Assembly: GCA_016705955.1 (NCBI GenBank)
Contig: JADJKO010000001.1
Span: 310,001 to 374,000, forward strand
Direction of reading: 5' to 3'
DNA length: 64,000 bases
Origin: Flavobacteriales bacterium
Lineage (GTDB): Bacteria > Bacteroidota > Bacteroidia > Flavobacteriales_F > PHOS-HE28
Positions 1-7,155 of the stretch are shown here, piece after piece. Made by a program: the position numbers and the translations under genes. Position 1 is the first letter of the stretch, and every line of letters begins with the position of its first letter. Under the pieces are notes generated by a model. The model searched no databases and was not told where the DNA came from. It was given only the letters and a program-made list of their open reading frames with translations.

Positions 1-75
1 CTCACCCTCGGCCAACAAGCCGAGCGCCTTGATCGCGCACTGCGGAAGGAGGAAACGAAACTCAGAGTGGCTTGA
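1..75 (+). CDS. C-terminal end of an unidentified protein (partial)
   Basis: Frame 1 is open from the window edge to a TGA at 73-75. The last 24 residues are charged and helix-like, beginning LTLGQQAERLDRALRKEE. A strong intrinsic terminator follows 23 bases later, which supports a real gene end. Nothing in the fragment identifies a family. Confidence 0.55.
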   Translation, partial: LTLGQQAERLDRALRKEETKLRVA

Positions 76-98
76 ATCTGACTACACGGACAGCAAAG

Positions 99-122
99 GC
101 CCCGGAGCGATCCGGGGCTTTT
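99..122 (+). terminator. Rho-independent terminator
   Basis: An 8-bp perfect stem GCCCCGGA/TCCGGGGC closes a GCGA (GNRA) tetraloop and is followed directly by TTTT. It ends the partial gene upstream. Confidence 0.85.
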
Positions 123-149
123 GCGTTGCGGTCGACACGTTGGAAAGAA

Positions 150-157
150 TAATTTTG
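150..157 (+). promoter_or_regulatory. -7 element TAATTTTG for phnA
   Basis: Exact match to the Bacteroidota -7 consensus TAnnTTTG, with a TTG at 126-128 as a possible -33 element 21 bases upstream. Only five bases separate it from the ATG at 163, so the transcript would be leaderless or nearly so. Confidence 0.55.
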
Positions 158-162
158 GCGCC

Positions 163-501
163 ATGACCGATACACCACCCTGCCCCCAATGCAAGTCCGC
201 GTTCGCATACCCGACAGGGCAGAGCATGATGTGCCCGGAGTGCGGTCACGAATGGAACCCCGAAGAGATCGATGCGGAGAACGCACCGACCGTGGTGAAG
301 GACGCCAACGGCAATGTGTTGCACGATGGCGATGATGTGGTGATGGTGAAGGACCTCGCCGTGAAAGGCGCACCCAAGGCGTTGAAGGCCGGGACCAAAG
401 TGCGCAACATCAAATTGGTGGAAGGCGATCACAACATCGATTGCCGCATCGAAGGATTCGGGGCGATGGCGTTGAAGAGCGAGTTCGTGAAGAAGGCGTG
501 A
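163..501 (+). CDS. phnA: PhnA/YjdM family zinc-ribbon protein
   Basis: A 112-residue protein of the usual PhnA length. The N-terminal zinc ribbon has two Cys pairs (CPQC and CPEC, residues about 7-27). The C-terminal PhnA domain carries VKDANGNVLHDGDDVVMVKD and ends in the family-typical ALKSEFVKKA. The first ATG in frame (163) was chosen because it lies next to a -7 element; the upstream TTG extension has no domain support. The family is named after the alkylphosphonate operon of E. coli but its biochemical role is unsettled, and no phn genes are nearby. It converges on a small membrane-protein gene whose stop is 14 bases away. Confidence 0.9.
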   Translation: MTDTPPCPQCKSAFAYPTGQSMMCPECGHEWNPEEIDAENAPTVVKDANGNVLHDGDDVVMVKDLAVKGAPKALKAGTKVRNIKLVEGDHNIDCRIEGFGAMALKSEFVKKA

Positions 502-514
502 AGCGATCGCTCGG

Positions 515-697
515 TCAACCCTGCTTTCTTGGAAGACGCGACCAGAACAGGATCGAAAAGGAGAGCCCAGCGAAGAAGGTGGACGCAGCGCGCGCGGTGT
601 GCCCCGAACGCATGCCGAGAACGGCCGATGACGTGCAGCAGATCATGATCATTGCGATGCCGATCAGGATCAATGTGCGGCGCGTCGCGGGCTTCAT
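515..697 (-). CDS. Small two-helix membrane protein, unknown function
   Basis: A 60-residue protein starting MKPATRRTLILIGIAMIMIC. It has two hydrophobic segments (residues about 8-28 and 39-52) separated by an Arg/Gly/His-rich turn, so probably a small inner-membrane protein. A longer frame continues upstream, but this ATG has a -7-like element five bases before it and gives a sensible membrane protein; the extension is low-complexity and overlaps the divergent gene. No family recognised. Confidence 0.55.
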   Translation of the reverse strand: MKPATRRTLILIGIAMIMICCTSSAVLGMRSGHTARAASTFFAGLSFSILFWSRLPRKQG

Positions 698-702
698 GAT
701 TG

Positions 703-710
703 TAAATGTA
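703..710 (-). promoter_or_regulatory. -7-like element TACATTTA
   Basis: TACATTTA matches seven of eight positions of TAnnTTTG if the last base is relaxed. Spacing to the start codon at 697 is five bases. Confidence 0.4.
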
Positions 711-850
711 GCGTCGATGATCCCTGGTCGGATGATCAATTCAATTCCTCCGCCCGCACCGGCATTCGACCCGATCAGTGATCCGCTTTTCTCCTTCCAT
801 CGCGCTGCTCGAACAAGTGGATCTACTGCTTCAACAACGATCTTGGTCCC

Positions 851-2176
851 ATGATCCGCCGACTCCTCTTCTTCGTTCTCGCATTCGTGTCCGTTCCGGC
901 TCTTCACGCGCAATGGGTGCCCGGGGGCATTTTCGCCACGAGCGTCCATTTCCAGGCGTGCGCCTTCCATAATTTGGATTCGGGCCTCTTCGTCTACGGG
1001 GCGAACAACCCCGGTCCATTCTCCTTCGCTACCGAAGGCGGGCTCATCCTCACCGACAATGGCGACATGTCCGGTGGATACTATGTCTGGTATCGACCAT
1101 CGATGAATTTGGAGGATATCGATGTGAAGATGGTCGCCGGGAAACCGCTCTACCTGGCTGCGGGTCATGAACTGTACAACCGCAGCGTGATCGTCCATTC
1201 GTATGACTTCCCGGCACAGCCGATGGCATTCGATAGTGTACGCACCGGCACCGGGCGATACTACCGTGCAGTGCGAATTCGAAATGACCTAGCTGCCTTC
1301 GCTGCAGGAGGGAACAGCGCAGGTGATGGCATCATTGACATGAGCGTGGACACCGGCTCGACGTGGGCGAACATCGCCGTGCTTCCCGGACAGCCCGTAT
1401 CGCGCCTGCACTTCGTGAACAACGCGCTCGGCTTCGCCGCCACCGGTGGGTACAGCCGGCTCAACAACGATGGCATCCTCTTGCCGGACAGCGGTGCCAT
1501 CTACCGCACCACCAACGGCGGCCTCAACTGGCTTCAGATACATGCGGACGCGACGAACGGATTTTCCGATGTGGCCTTCAGTTCCGCGACGAACGGCGTG
1601 GCCACACGCAATGATGGCGTGATCCTGCGCACCACCAATGGCGGTGATACGTGGAACGTGGCTTCGGTGACCTTGCCCGGACCTTTTGTGATGACCAGCG
1701 TCACCTTCAGACAGGACGGGGCCGGATTCGCCACGTGTTACCGTACCGATGGCACGAGCGGTTTCATCCTGCTGAGCGAGGATGATGGGGCTATGTGGAA
1801 CCTCCATTTCTCCACCGCGTCCTTCAACCATTCGCGCCGCATCTACGATCTCTATTTCTACGACAGCGCGCACGGTTACGCGTCCACACAGATCCGGCCC
1901 TTGCGCACCAACGGCATCGTTACCGAAGTGCCGGAGCTCACCGAAGAAGGGTTCGCTGTTTTCCCGAATCCTTGTACCGACATAGTAACCGTTAAGGCCG
2001 ATGACGCGGTGAAGGGCTCGATCCACCTAGTGGATGCTTTAGGTCGCGTGGTGCGCACGATCCCGATGATGGGTGGGTCGCTGACCATTGATGTACACGA
2101 CCTGCCGACGGGCAACTACGTGGTCCGCGTGACCACCGCGGCCGGTTCGAAGACGACAAGACTGTTACGCATGTAA
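851..2176 (+). CDS. Secreted BNR/YCF48-like repeat protein with T9SS sorting domain
   Basis: A 441-residue exported protein. The signal peptide is MIRRLLFFVLAFVSVPALHA. The body has BNR / photosystem-assembly-factor-like beta-propeller repeats, seen as YRTTNGGLNW and LRTTNGGDTW (about residues 215-275). The last 80 residues form a type A T9SS domain: FAVFPNPCTDIVTV, then the GNYVVRVTT strand. Such cargo is moved across the outer membrane by T9SS and released or anchored at the cell surface. No partner genes are adjacent. The function of the propeller cannot be told from sequence. Confidence 0.85.
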   Translation: MIRRLLFFVLAFVSVPALHAQWVPGGIFATSVHFQACAFHNLDSGLFVYGANNPGPFSFATEGGLILTDNGDMSGGYYVWYRPSMNLEDIDVKMVAGKPLYLAAGHELYNRSVIVHSYDFPAQPMAFDSVRTGTGRYYRAVRIRNDLAAFAAGGNSAGDGIIDMSVDTGSTWANIAVLPGQPVSRLHFVNNALGFAATGGYSRLNNDGILLPDSGAIYRTTNGGLNWLQIHADATNGFSDVAFSSATNGVATRNDGVILRTTNGGDTWNVASVTLPGPFVMTSVTFRQDGAGFATCYRTDGTSGFILLSEDDGAMWNLHFSTASFNHSRRIYDLYFYDSAHGYASTQIRPLRTNGIVTEVPELTEEGFAVFPNPCTDIVTVKADDAVKGSIHLVDALGRVVRTIPMMGGSLTIDVHDLPTGNYVVRVTTAAGSKTTRLLRM

Positions 2177-2187
2177 GTTCGGTCGGG

Positions 2188-2203
2188 GATGCCGATATTC
2201 GGA
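2188..2203 (+). repeat. 16-bp repeat in front of RAYT copy 1 (partner 2924-2939)
   Basis: GATGCCGATATTCGGA occurs just before the start codon here and again at 2924-2939 before the second RAYT. The two transposase genes are therefore a tandem duplication with a period of 736 bases, including the leader. Confidence 0.8.
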
Positions 2204-2268
2204 TCATGGCCGAACGGTTTCATCGACGTTCCATCCGGTTGAAGGGATACGACCACCTCAGGCCGGTG

Positions 2269-2392
2269 TCCGCCCTACGGCGGATGACCGTATGCACGCA
2301 TGAACGCGCGCATTTGTTCGGTGTTGTGGTGAACGATGCGATGGACCCGACCCCGATGGGGTCGATCATGCAATCCGCCGTACGGCGGATTG
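2269..2392. repeat. Two related palindromic inserts in RAYT copy 1
   Basis: TCCGCCCTACGGCGGA at 2269-2284 replaces the codons that encode GAYYI in copy 2. A perfect 22-bp palindrome at 2371-2392, centred on CCGTACGG, interrupts the sequence matching QRCWNAIPEH in copy 2. The two share the half-site TCCGCC/GGCGGA. Confidence 0.75.
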
Positions 2393-2491
2393 GGATGCGA
2401 TACCGGAACACATTCCGCATGTGGATGTCGACGTGTTCGTGGTGATGCCGAACCACGTGCATGGGATCGTGGCGATAATGGATATGGTCGG

Positions 2492-2636
2492 GGCCGGAAA
2501 TTTCCGGCCAATACAACCGTCGCCCAATAGCGCGGTAGGGGCGGTTGGTAAGGGCGGGAAATTTCCCGCCCTTACGCCGCCCCTACGAAATGCCGGACCA
2601 CCCGACGATCCCGTACGGGCGGGAAATTTCCCGCCC
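2492..2636. repeat. Cluster of AAATTT-centred palindromes inside RAYT copy 1
   Basis: Perfect palindromes at 2492-2509 (GGCCGGAAATTTCCGGCC), 2548-2575 (28 bp, centre CGGGAAATTTCCCG) and 2617-2636. The 2548-2575 unit is nested between a 10-bp pair GTAGGGGCGG (2535-2544) and CCGCCCCTAC (2577-2586). In frame they encode recurring motifs such as GAGNFRP and GGKFPA. Confidence 0.85.
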
Positions 2637-2726
2637 CCACCATTGGGGGAAATTCCCCGCCGACCATCCGTGGCGATCATGGTCCCGAATTCATTGGGCC
2701 ACATCATGCAAATGTTCAAGGCCGCC

Positions 2727-2746
2727 CCCCGGTCCACGAACCGGGG
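2727..2746. repeat. Hairpin insert CCCCGGT/ACCGGGG in RAYT copy 1
   Basis: A 7-bp stem with a 6-base loop sits exactly where copy 2 has only GTTT between GCCGCC and CACGGCAGGC. It looks like a separate small insertion and is one of the points where the frame changes. Confidence 0.65.
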
Positions 2747-2795
2747 TCACGGCAGGCCGTGCGCGATGGGTTGATGCACGCGGCGTTGTCACGCC

Positions 2796-2807
2796 GAGCG
2801 GAGCCGA
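2796..2807 (+). repeat. Dispersed core GAGCGGAGCCGA, copy A
   Basis: A 12-base core, followed by G, inside the C-terminal part of RAYT copy 1. It lies in a stretch absent from copy 2 and next to the last frame change. The same core is at 6793-6804 and 42102-42113. Confidence 0.7.
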
Positions 2808-2941
2808 GGTGTGGCAACGCGGGTATTACGAACGCATCATCCGCGACGACGCGGAACACGACCGCATTGCGCGGTATATCGCGGACAACCCGGCGAATTG
2901 GAAGGGGGATAGGTTCAACCGGTGATGCCGATATTCGGAAC

Positions 2942-3592
2942 ATGGCAGACCGGTTCCATCGTCGATCCATTCGATTGAAAGGATACGATTACACACGTGC
3001 CGGTGCGTATTACATCACGGTATGCACGCATGAACGGGCGCAATTCTTCGGTGACGTAACCGATGCGAACATGGTACCGAATGCGATGGGTGCGGTGGTG
3101 CAACGGTGTTGGAATGCGATACCGGAACACATGCCCATGGTGGTGTGCGATGCGTTCGTGGTGATGCCGAACCATGTGCATGGGATCGTGGTGATCACGA
3201 ATGTCGTCGGGGCCGGAAATTTCCGGCCCCCACATGGATCGGCGTCGGTCGACGGATCGGTAGGGGCGGCGAATTCGCCGCCCCTACGTGATCCCGGCCC
3301 GGCCGATGATCCCGTTGACACGCCGCCACCGGATGATCCGGATAGGGCCGGGAATTGCCGACCCCGACAAATCGCCATCATGCCCAAAAATTCATTGGGC
3401 CACATCATGCAAACGTTCAAGGCCGCCGTTTCACGGCAGGCCGTGCGCGATGGGTTGATGCCACGTGGTACACCCATTTGGCAACGCGGTTATTACGAAC
3501 GCATCATCCGCGACGACGCCGAACACGACCGCATCACCCGGTATATCGCCGACAACCCAAGGAATTGGAAAGGGGATCGGTTCAATCGGTGA
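2942..3592 (+). CDS. REP-associated tyrosine transposase (RAYT), copy 2, intact
   Basis: A 216-residue Y1/IS200-like single-strand DNA transposase. The N-terminus is RRSIRLKGYDYTRAGAYYITVCTHERAQ in overall pattern. The metal-binding HUH motif is in VVMPNHVHGIVVI (about residue 75). The C-terminal block WQRGYYERIIRDDAEHD holds the catalytic Tyr and is followed by IADNPRNWKGD. Between HUH and Tyr blocks lies a Pro/Gly-rich insert (about residues 87-140) encoded by palindromes. RAYTs cut and join at REP hairpins and mobilise them. The start follows the duplicated GATGCCGATATTCGGA leader. The gene is probably functional, as all signature residues are in one frame. Confidence 0.85.
   Translation: MADRFHRRSIRLKGYDYTRAGAYYITVCTHERAQFFGDVTDANMVPNAMGAVVQRCWNAIPEHMPMVVCDAFVVMPNHVHGIVVITNVVGAGNFRPPHGSASVDGSVGAANSPPLRDPGPADDPVDTPPPDDPDRAGNCRPRQIAIMPKNSLGHIMQTFKAAVSRQAVRDGLMPRGTPIWQRGYYERIIRDDAEHDRITRYIADNPRNWKGDRFNR
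3209..3287. repeat. Two perfect palindromes inside RAYT copy 2
   Basis: A 22-bp palindrome at 3209-3230 (core CCGGAAATTTCCGG) and a 28-bp palindrome at 3260-3287 (core GGCGGCGAATTCGCCGCC). The outer arms of the second, GTAGGGGCGG/CCGCCCCTAC, equal the outer arms of the nested palindrome at 2535-2586 in copy 1, though the centres differ. Confidence 0.85.
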
Positions 3593-3593
3593 A

Positions 3594-3711
3594 CGCATTT
3601 CGCGTTAGGGACAGCAGCGATAGCCCACAGCCGACCGAGGAACGAGGGCGGCGAGGACTACAAGCGAATGGCCCGACGGCGCGCATTTGGCGACGGAACG
3701 CCCAAGCCCTT
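3594..3711 (+). repeat. Non-coding stretch resembling a dispersed Bacteroidota element
   Basis: There is no gene here. The sequence contains GCGTTAGGGACAGCAGCGAT, a pair of similar words GCGATAGCCC and GCGAATGGCCC, and GGACTACAAGCG between them. I recall intergenic Flavobacteria repeats of the form GTTAGGG...GCGATAGCCC...GGACTTGTAGCG...AGCCCGA. The match is from memory and untested. It lies directly after the intact RAYT. Confidence 0.35.
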
Positions 3712-4242
3712 CTACGGCACCACCAAATTCGCCCTGTCGCCCCAGAGGTGATACAGTGCCATATTCTGACCATTTGATGAAACCACGGCGTATCCATACG
3801 CGTCCTTCCAGTCCTCCTCCTCAACAGTCATCCAAGGCGTTTTGAACTTGTAAACCACGACCGCCGAATTGGGCCAGCGAGGAAAACAGCGATAGGTATC
3901 TGCACCTTCCGTTGAAGCATCCAGGCCATCAAACCCAAGAGGGAACACCGCTGTTCCATTATAGAACCACGAGCACATGTGCTCAATCGAATAGCGATTC
4001 GAATCGAGAAAGGGCCAGTCATTCTCTTCCGCGAATTGTATGACGCCCGATGCAGTGAAAGTTCCAGGTGAGTTGCTCGACCAAAGGATGGCGCGATAGC
4101 CTGCATGTCCTCCTTGATCACCGTAGTCCTTTGCAATGAACTCGGGTTTGAATTCTCTCCAGTAGCCCCCAGGCATCGGAGAAGTACAAGATGCCAAGAG
4201 CATCATTTCAATGAACAGTGCGATGATGATTCGGACCGCCAT
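3712..4242 (-). CDS. Hypothetical lipoprotein
   Basis: A 176-residue protein with a type II signal sequence (MAVRIIIALFIEMMLLASC): the lipobox LASC puts the lipidated Cys at residue 19. The rest is rich in aromatic residues (CSWFYNG, PFLDSNRYSIEHM) and ends NLVVP, with no recognised domain. Its start lies three bases after the carboxylase stop, suggesting co-transcription. Its base composition looks more AT-rich than its neighbours, so it may be a recent arrival. It probably sits in the outer or inner membrane facing the periplasm. Confidence 0.65.
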   Translation of the reverse strand: MAVRIIIALFIEMMLLASCTSPMPGGYWREFKPEFIAKDYGDQGGHAGYRAILWSSNSPGTFTASGVIQFAEENDWPFLDSNRYSIEHMCSWFYNGTAVFPLGFDGLDASTEGADTYRCFPRWPNSAVVVYKFKTPWMTVEEEDWKDAYGYAVVSSNGQNMALYHLWGDRANLVVP

Positions 4243-4245
4243 GCT

Positions 4246-5886
4246 CTATGTCTGCAACACCCCCATATTGAACTCCCGCGTCGCCGGGCTCTGGCTTGCC
4301 GCCTCGATCCCCATGCTCACCCACGTCCGTGTATCCAACGGATCGATCACCGCATCCAGCCACAACCTTGAAGCCGCATAATAAGGCGAGGTCGTCGCCT
4401 CGTAGTGCCCGCGGATCTTGTCCAGCAGTTCCTTTTCCTTTTCGGCGGTGATGGTCTCGCCTTTGCCTTTCAGCGCGCTTACTTCGATCTGTAGCATCAC
4501 CTTGCTGGCCTGCTCGCCGCCCATCACGGCCACCTGGGCGCTGGGCCAGCCCACGATGAGGCGCGGGTCGTAGGCCTTGCCGCACATGGCGTAGTTGCCG
4601 GCGCCGTAGCTGTTGCCGATGATGATGGTGAACTTGGGCACCACGCTGTTGCTCACGGCGTTCACCAGTTTCGCGCCGTCCTTGATGATGCCGCCGTGCT
4701 CGCTGCGGCTGCCCACCATGAAGCCGGTGACGTCCTGCAAAAAGACCAGCGGGATGTTCTTCTGGTTGCAGTTGGCGATGAAGCGCGTGGCCTTGTCGGC
4801 GCTGTCGCTGTAGATGACGCCGCCGAAACGCATTTCGCCCTTGGCGGTCTTTACGATCTGCCGCTGGTTGGCCACGATGCCCACGGCCCAGCCATCGATG
4901 CGCGCGTAGGCGGTGATGATGCTCTTGCCGTACCCGGCCTTGTATTCGGTGAACTCGCTGTCGTCGACGAGGCGTTTGATCACCTCCTTCATGTCGTAGG
5001 GCTTGGTGCGCTCCACGGGGAGGATGCCGTAGATCTCCTTCTGGTCTTCTTTCGGCGCGACGGGTTTCTCCCGGCTGAAGCCCGCGTCCTTCGGCTTGCC
5101 CAGCTTGTCCATCAGGCTGCGGATGGTCTTCAGGCATTCCGCATCGTCCTTGCACTGGTAGTCGGTAACGCCGCTGATCTGGCTGTGCGTGGTGGCGCCG
5201 CCGAGGGTCTCGTTATCGATGTCCTCACCGATCGCGGCTTTTACCAAATAGCTGCCCGCGAGGAAGATGCTGCCGGTGCCTTCCACGATCAAGGCTTCAT
5301 CGCTCATGATCGGCAAATACGCGCCACCGGCCACGCAGCTGCCCATCACCGCGCTGATCTGCGTGATGCCCATGCTGCTCATCACGGCGTTGTTGCGGAA
5401 GATCCGGCCGAAATGCTCCTTGTCGGGGAAGATCTCGTCCTGCATCGGCAGGAACACGCCGGCGCTGTCCACGAGGTAGATGATCGGCAGGTGGTTCTCC
5501 ATGGCGATCTCTTGGGCGCGCAGGTTCTTCTTACCGGTCATGGGGAACCACGCGCCGGCCTTCACGGTGGCGTCGTTGGCCACCACGATGCACTGGCGCT
5601 TGCTCACGTAGCCGATCACCACCACCACACCGGCGCAGGGCGCACCGCCGTGCTCCTTGTACATGCCATCGGCCGCGAAGGCGCCGATCTCGATGCGCGG
5701 GCTCTTGGGATCCAGCAAGGTGTCGATGCGTTCGCGCGCGGTGAGCTTGCCTTGCTCGTGCTGCTTGGCGATGCGCTTCTCGCCACCACCGAGGTGGATC
5801 TTCTTCAGGCGGGCGTTGAGGTCGCCGACTTTCAGTTTGTTGTGGTCCTCGTTCTTGGATGCTTCGATGTCGATCTTCTCGGCCAT
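4246..5886 (-). CDS. Acyl-CoA carboxylase, carboxyltransferase (beta) subunit
   Basis: A 546-residue enzyme of the propionyl/methylcrotonyl-CoA carboxylase beta family, which moves CO2 from biotin to an acyl-CoA. Landmarks: GKLTARERIDTLLDPKS (about residues 45-61), AGAWFPMTGKKNLRAQEIA, MGSCVAGGAYLPIMSDEA in the oxyanion region, and TLGGATTHSQISGVTDY. The last of these is closest to methylcrotonyl-type subunits. Length is normal. No biotin carboxylase/BCCP subunit is encoded nearby, so the partner is elsewhere and the substrate is undecided (3-methylcrotonyl-, propionyl- or another acyl-CoA). The ATG at 5886 lies five bases downstream of a TACTTTCG -7 element. Confidence 0.9.
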   Translation of the reverse strand: MAEKIDIEASKNEDHNKLKVGDLNARLKKIHLGGGEKRIAKQHEQGKLTARERIDTLLDPKSPRIEIGAFAADGMYKEHGGAPCAGVVVVIGYVSKRQCIVVANDATVKAGAWFPMTGKKNLRAQEIAMENHLPIIYLVDSAGVFLPMQDEIFPDKEHFGRIFRNNAVMSSMGITQISAVMGSCVAGGAYLPIMSDEALIVEGTGSIFLAGSYLVKAAIGEDIDNETLGGATTHSQISGVTDYQCKDDAECLKTIRSLMDKLGKPKDAGFSREKPVAPKEDQKEIYGILPVERTKPYDMKEVIKRLVDDSEFTEYKAGYGKSIITAYARIDGWAVGIVANQRQIVKTAKGEMRFGGVIYSDSADKATRFIANCNQKNIPLVFLQDVTGFMVGSRSEHGGIIKDGAKLVNAVSNSVVPKFTIIIGNSYGAGNYAMCGKAYDPRLIVGWPSAQVAVMGGEQASKVMLQIEVSALKGKGETITAEKEKELLDKIRGHYEATTSPYYAASRLWLDAVIDPLDTRTWVSMGIEAASQSPATREFNMGVLQT

Positions 5887-5891
5887 AGGTG

Positions 5892-5899
5892 CGAAAGTA
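5892..5899 (-). promoter_or_regulatory. -7 element TACTTTCG for the acyl-CoA carboxylase gene
   Basis: Matches TAnnTTYG with a five-base gap to the ATG. The same octamer stands before the gene at 6100-6459. Confidence 0.5.
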
Positions 5900-6099
5900 G
5901 AATGCAGGTCTCACGCGGAGGCGCGGAGGACGCGGAGAATGCGAATGCAGGTTGTTTGGACGTGCCGGTGTGATCCCTTCGCTACGCACAGCCTTCGCTC
6001 GGGAGCACACCGTCGGGCCAACGCTTCAAGTCCGCACTCGTCGTTCCTCCTCGCTTGCGGGCTTTCCGCTCATGTCCCTCACGCTGAATGCGCGAGGCT
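5900..6099. other. Non-coding interval with a GCGGAGG word repeat
   Basis: There is no supported gene. Positions 5914-5940 hold a short tandem word (CGCGGAGGCGCGGAGGACGC followed by GGAG). The remainder shows no clear structure. It separates the carboxylase from the upstream gene on the same strand. Confidence 0.5.
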
Positions 6100-6459
6100 T
6101 CAGAAAGTCGGACAATCCCTGCACGCCTTTCCCTTACTGATGATCTCCCCTTTTCGGTTGTACTTCCAAATTTCATGTCGGGAAGCCCACCAAGTACCAA
6201 TGCGCTTGTCGTTCTTGTATTCACCCTGTGCCCGGTCGGTGCCATCCCCGCGCAATTCGCACCACGAACCGTGGCGTTGGCCTTCATCGTTGCGGTTGCC
6301 GAACTCAACGGGATGTCCGGTCTGATCAGTGATGCACAAGGTGTAATGATGACCGAAGACCGTGGTGTCGCAGGCAAATTCCGTTGTGTCGGATTGAGCA
6401 TTCGCGTTCATCGTCGCCGCGATGAGCACTGAGATCAGGATTATCCTGGACTGGAACAT
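6100..6459 (-). CDS. Small secreted MORN-like protein
   Basis: A 119-residue protein with a signal peptide (MFQSRIILISVLIAATMNANA). One MORN/YwqK-like unit is visible, GQRHGSWCELRGDG followed by QGEYKNDKRIGTWW (about residues 59-93). The C-terminus carries a Cys pair (CRDC). Cys residues at about 29, 42, 67, 113 and 116 suggest a disulfide-stabilised periplasmic protein. It shares the repeat type of the giant protein at 13596-16886. Role unknown. Confidence 0.7.
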   Translation of the reverse strand: MFQSRIILISVLIAATMNANAQSDTTEFACDTTVFGHHYTLCITDQTGHPVEFGNRNDEGQRHGSWCELRGDGTDRAQGEYKNDKRIGTWWASRHEIWKYNRKGEIISKGKACRDCPTF

Positions 6460-6465
6460 GAAGAC

Positions 6466-6473
6466 CGAAAGTA
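6466..6473 (-). promoter_or_regulatory. -7 element TACTTTCG
   Basis: Six bases before the ATG at 6459, identical to the octamer in front of the carboxylase gene. Confidence 0.5.
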
Positions 6474-6564
6474 CGGGCGGGGCATTTCACCACGATGTCC
6501 GATGCGAATTCAGGCAGCGTTGCGTTCCCGTTGCGTCGTCGCGTCGTTGCGGTTTATCTATTGT

Positions 6565-7068
6565 TCACTTCTTCTTCGCCGCGCTCACGAAAGGCATCGT
6601 TGCCGCTTGCTTCATCCACGCCGCCACTTGGCGTTCGTCGAGGTCGCTCACGGATGTCAGCTCGACGCCTCGTGTGGCCTTGCCCATCGCGATCGGCGTC
6701 ACCGGCGGTTCCGGCTTGAGGTCCGTGCCGCGTATGAACATCAGTTTCACATGGCCGATGAAGGCGCCGGACGCGAAGCACCAGCCACTGCCGAGCGGAG
6801 CCGAGGCGCCAACACCGTAGTACGCCATACCCCACTTCACTCCGCGCTTGAGGCCCGGCAACGTTTTGGCCGCTAAGGCATCAATGCGTTCGGCGATGCC
6901 GCGCTGTGGCTGGGGCAAGGTGGCGATGTAGGCGAACACAGGCGCATCGCCGTCCGCAGCCTTCGCGGAGCTTGCTTTGCCATTCATGGTGGCTTTCAGC
7001 TTCGTGGTGGTCTTGGCTGGGGCGATCTTCTCGCTCTTCGAGGAGTTGAGGGCGATCTTCTTGGGCAT
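6565..7068 (-). CDS. DUF1801 (YdhG-like) domain protein
   Basis: A 167-residue cytoplasmic protein. A basic, Lys/Ala/Ser-rich N-terminus (residues 1-38, resembling a low-complexity nucleic-acid-binding tail) precedes a DUF1801 domain: VFAYIATLPQPQRGIAERID, then KWGMAYYG and WCFASGAFIGHVKLMF, and KATRGVELTSVSDLD near the end. Between YYGVG and SGWCF lie six extra residues ASAPLG encoded by the dispersed GAGCGGAGCCGA core; these look inserted in frame. The function of DUF1801 proteins is not established. Confidence 0.8.
   Translation of the reverse strand: MPKKIALNSSKSEKIAPAKTTTKLKATMNGKASSAKAADGDAPVFAYIATLPQPQRGIAERIDALAAKTLPGLKRGVKWGMAYYGVGASAPLGSGWCFASGAFIGHVKLMFIRGTDLKPEPPVTPIAMGKATRGVELTSVSDLDERQVAAWMKQAATMPFVSAAKKK
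6793..6804 (+). repeat. Dispersed core GAGCGGAGCCGA, copy B
   Basis: Lies within the DUF1801 gene. On the coding strand it reads TCGGCTCCGCTC and adds about 18 bases in frame (ASAPLG) between the conserved GVG and SGW. Confidence 0.65.
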
Positions 7069-7155
7069 GGAGTGCTGATCAGATGATCGGCCAATTAGCT
7101 GATGTGTTGGTGCGACGAAAGCAGGAGCGGGACCGGCTGGTGTTGCGCGCGGTGA

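Larger units (their letters stand above)
2206..2925 (+). pseudogene. REP-associated tyrosine transposase (RAYT), copy 1, broken
   Basis: Remnant of an IS200-like Y1 transposase of the REP-associated kind. The N-terminus (MAERFHRRSIRLKGYD) is in one frame. The HUH motif region VVMPNHVHGIV (from about 2445) and SLGHIMQMFKAA are in a second, a QAVRDGLMHAA stretch is in a third, and the catalytic-Tyr tail RGYYERIIRDDAEHDRI returns to the first. Compared with the intact copy 2, frame changes coincide with inserted palindromes or a GC-rich core (2269-2284, 2371-2392, 2727-2746, 2796-2807). It cannot make a full-length enzyme from this sequence. Confidence 0.85.

Noticed and set aside
515..1198. 227-codon frame on the - strand
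   Set aside because: Only the last 60 codons look real; the rest overlaps the T9SS BNR-protein signal peptide and is low-complexity.
2492..2636. Regularly repeated palindromes considered as a CRISPR array
   Set aside because: Spacing is irregular, units are perfect palindromes inside a reading frame, and no cas genes are present.
4696..5973. Long open frame (425 codons) on the + strand
   Set aside because: Antisense to the acyl-CoA carboxylase gene; His/Val/Leu/Asp-rich composition typical of an antisense shadow, no domain.
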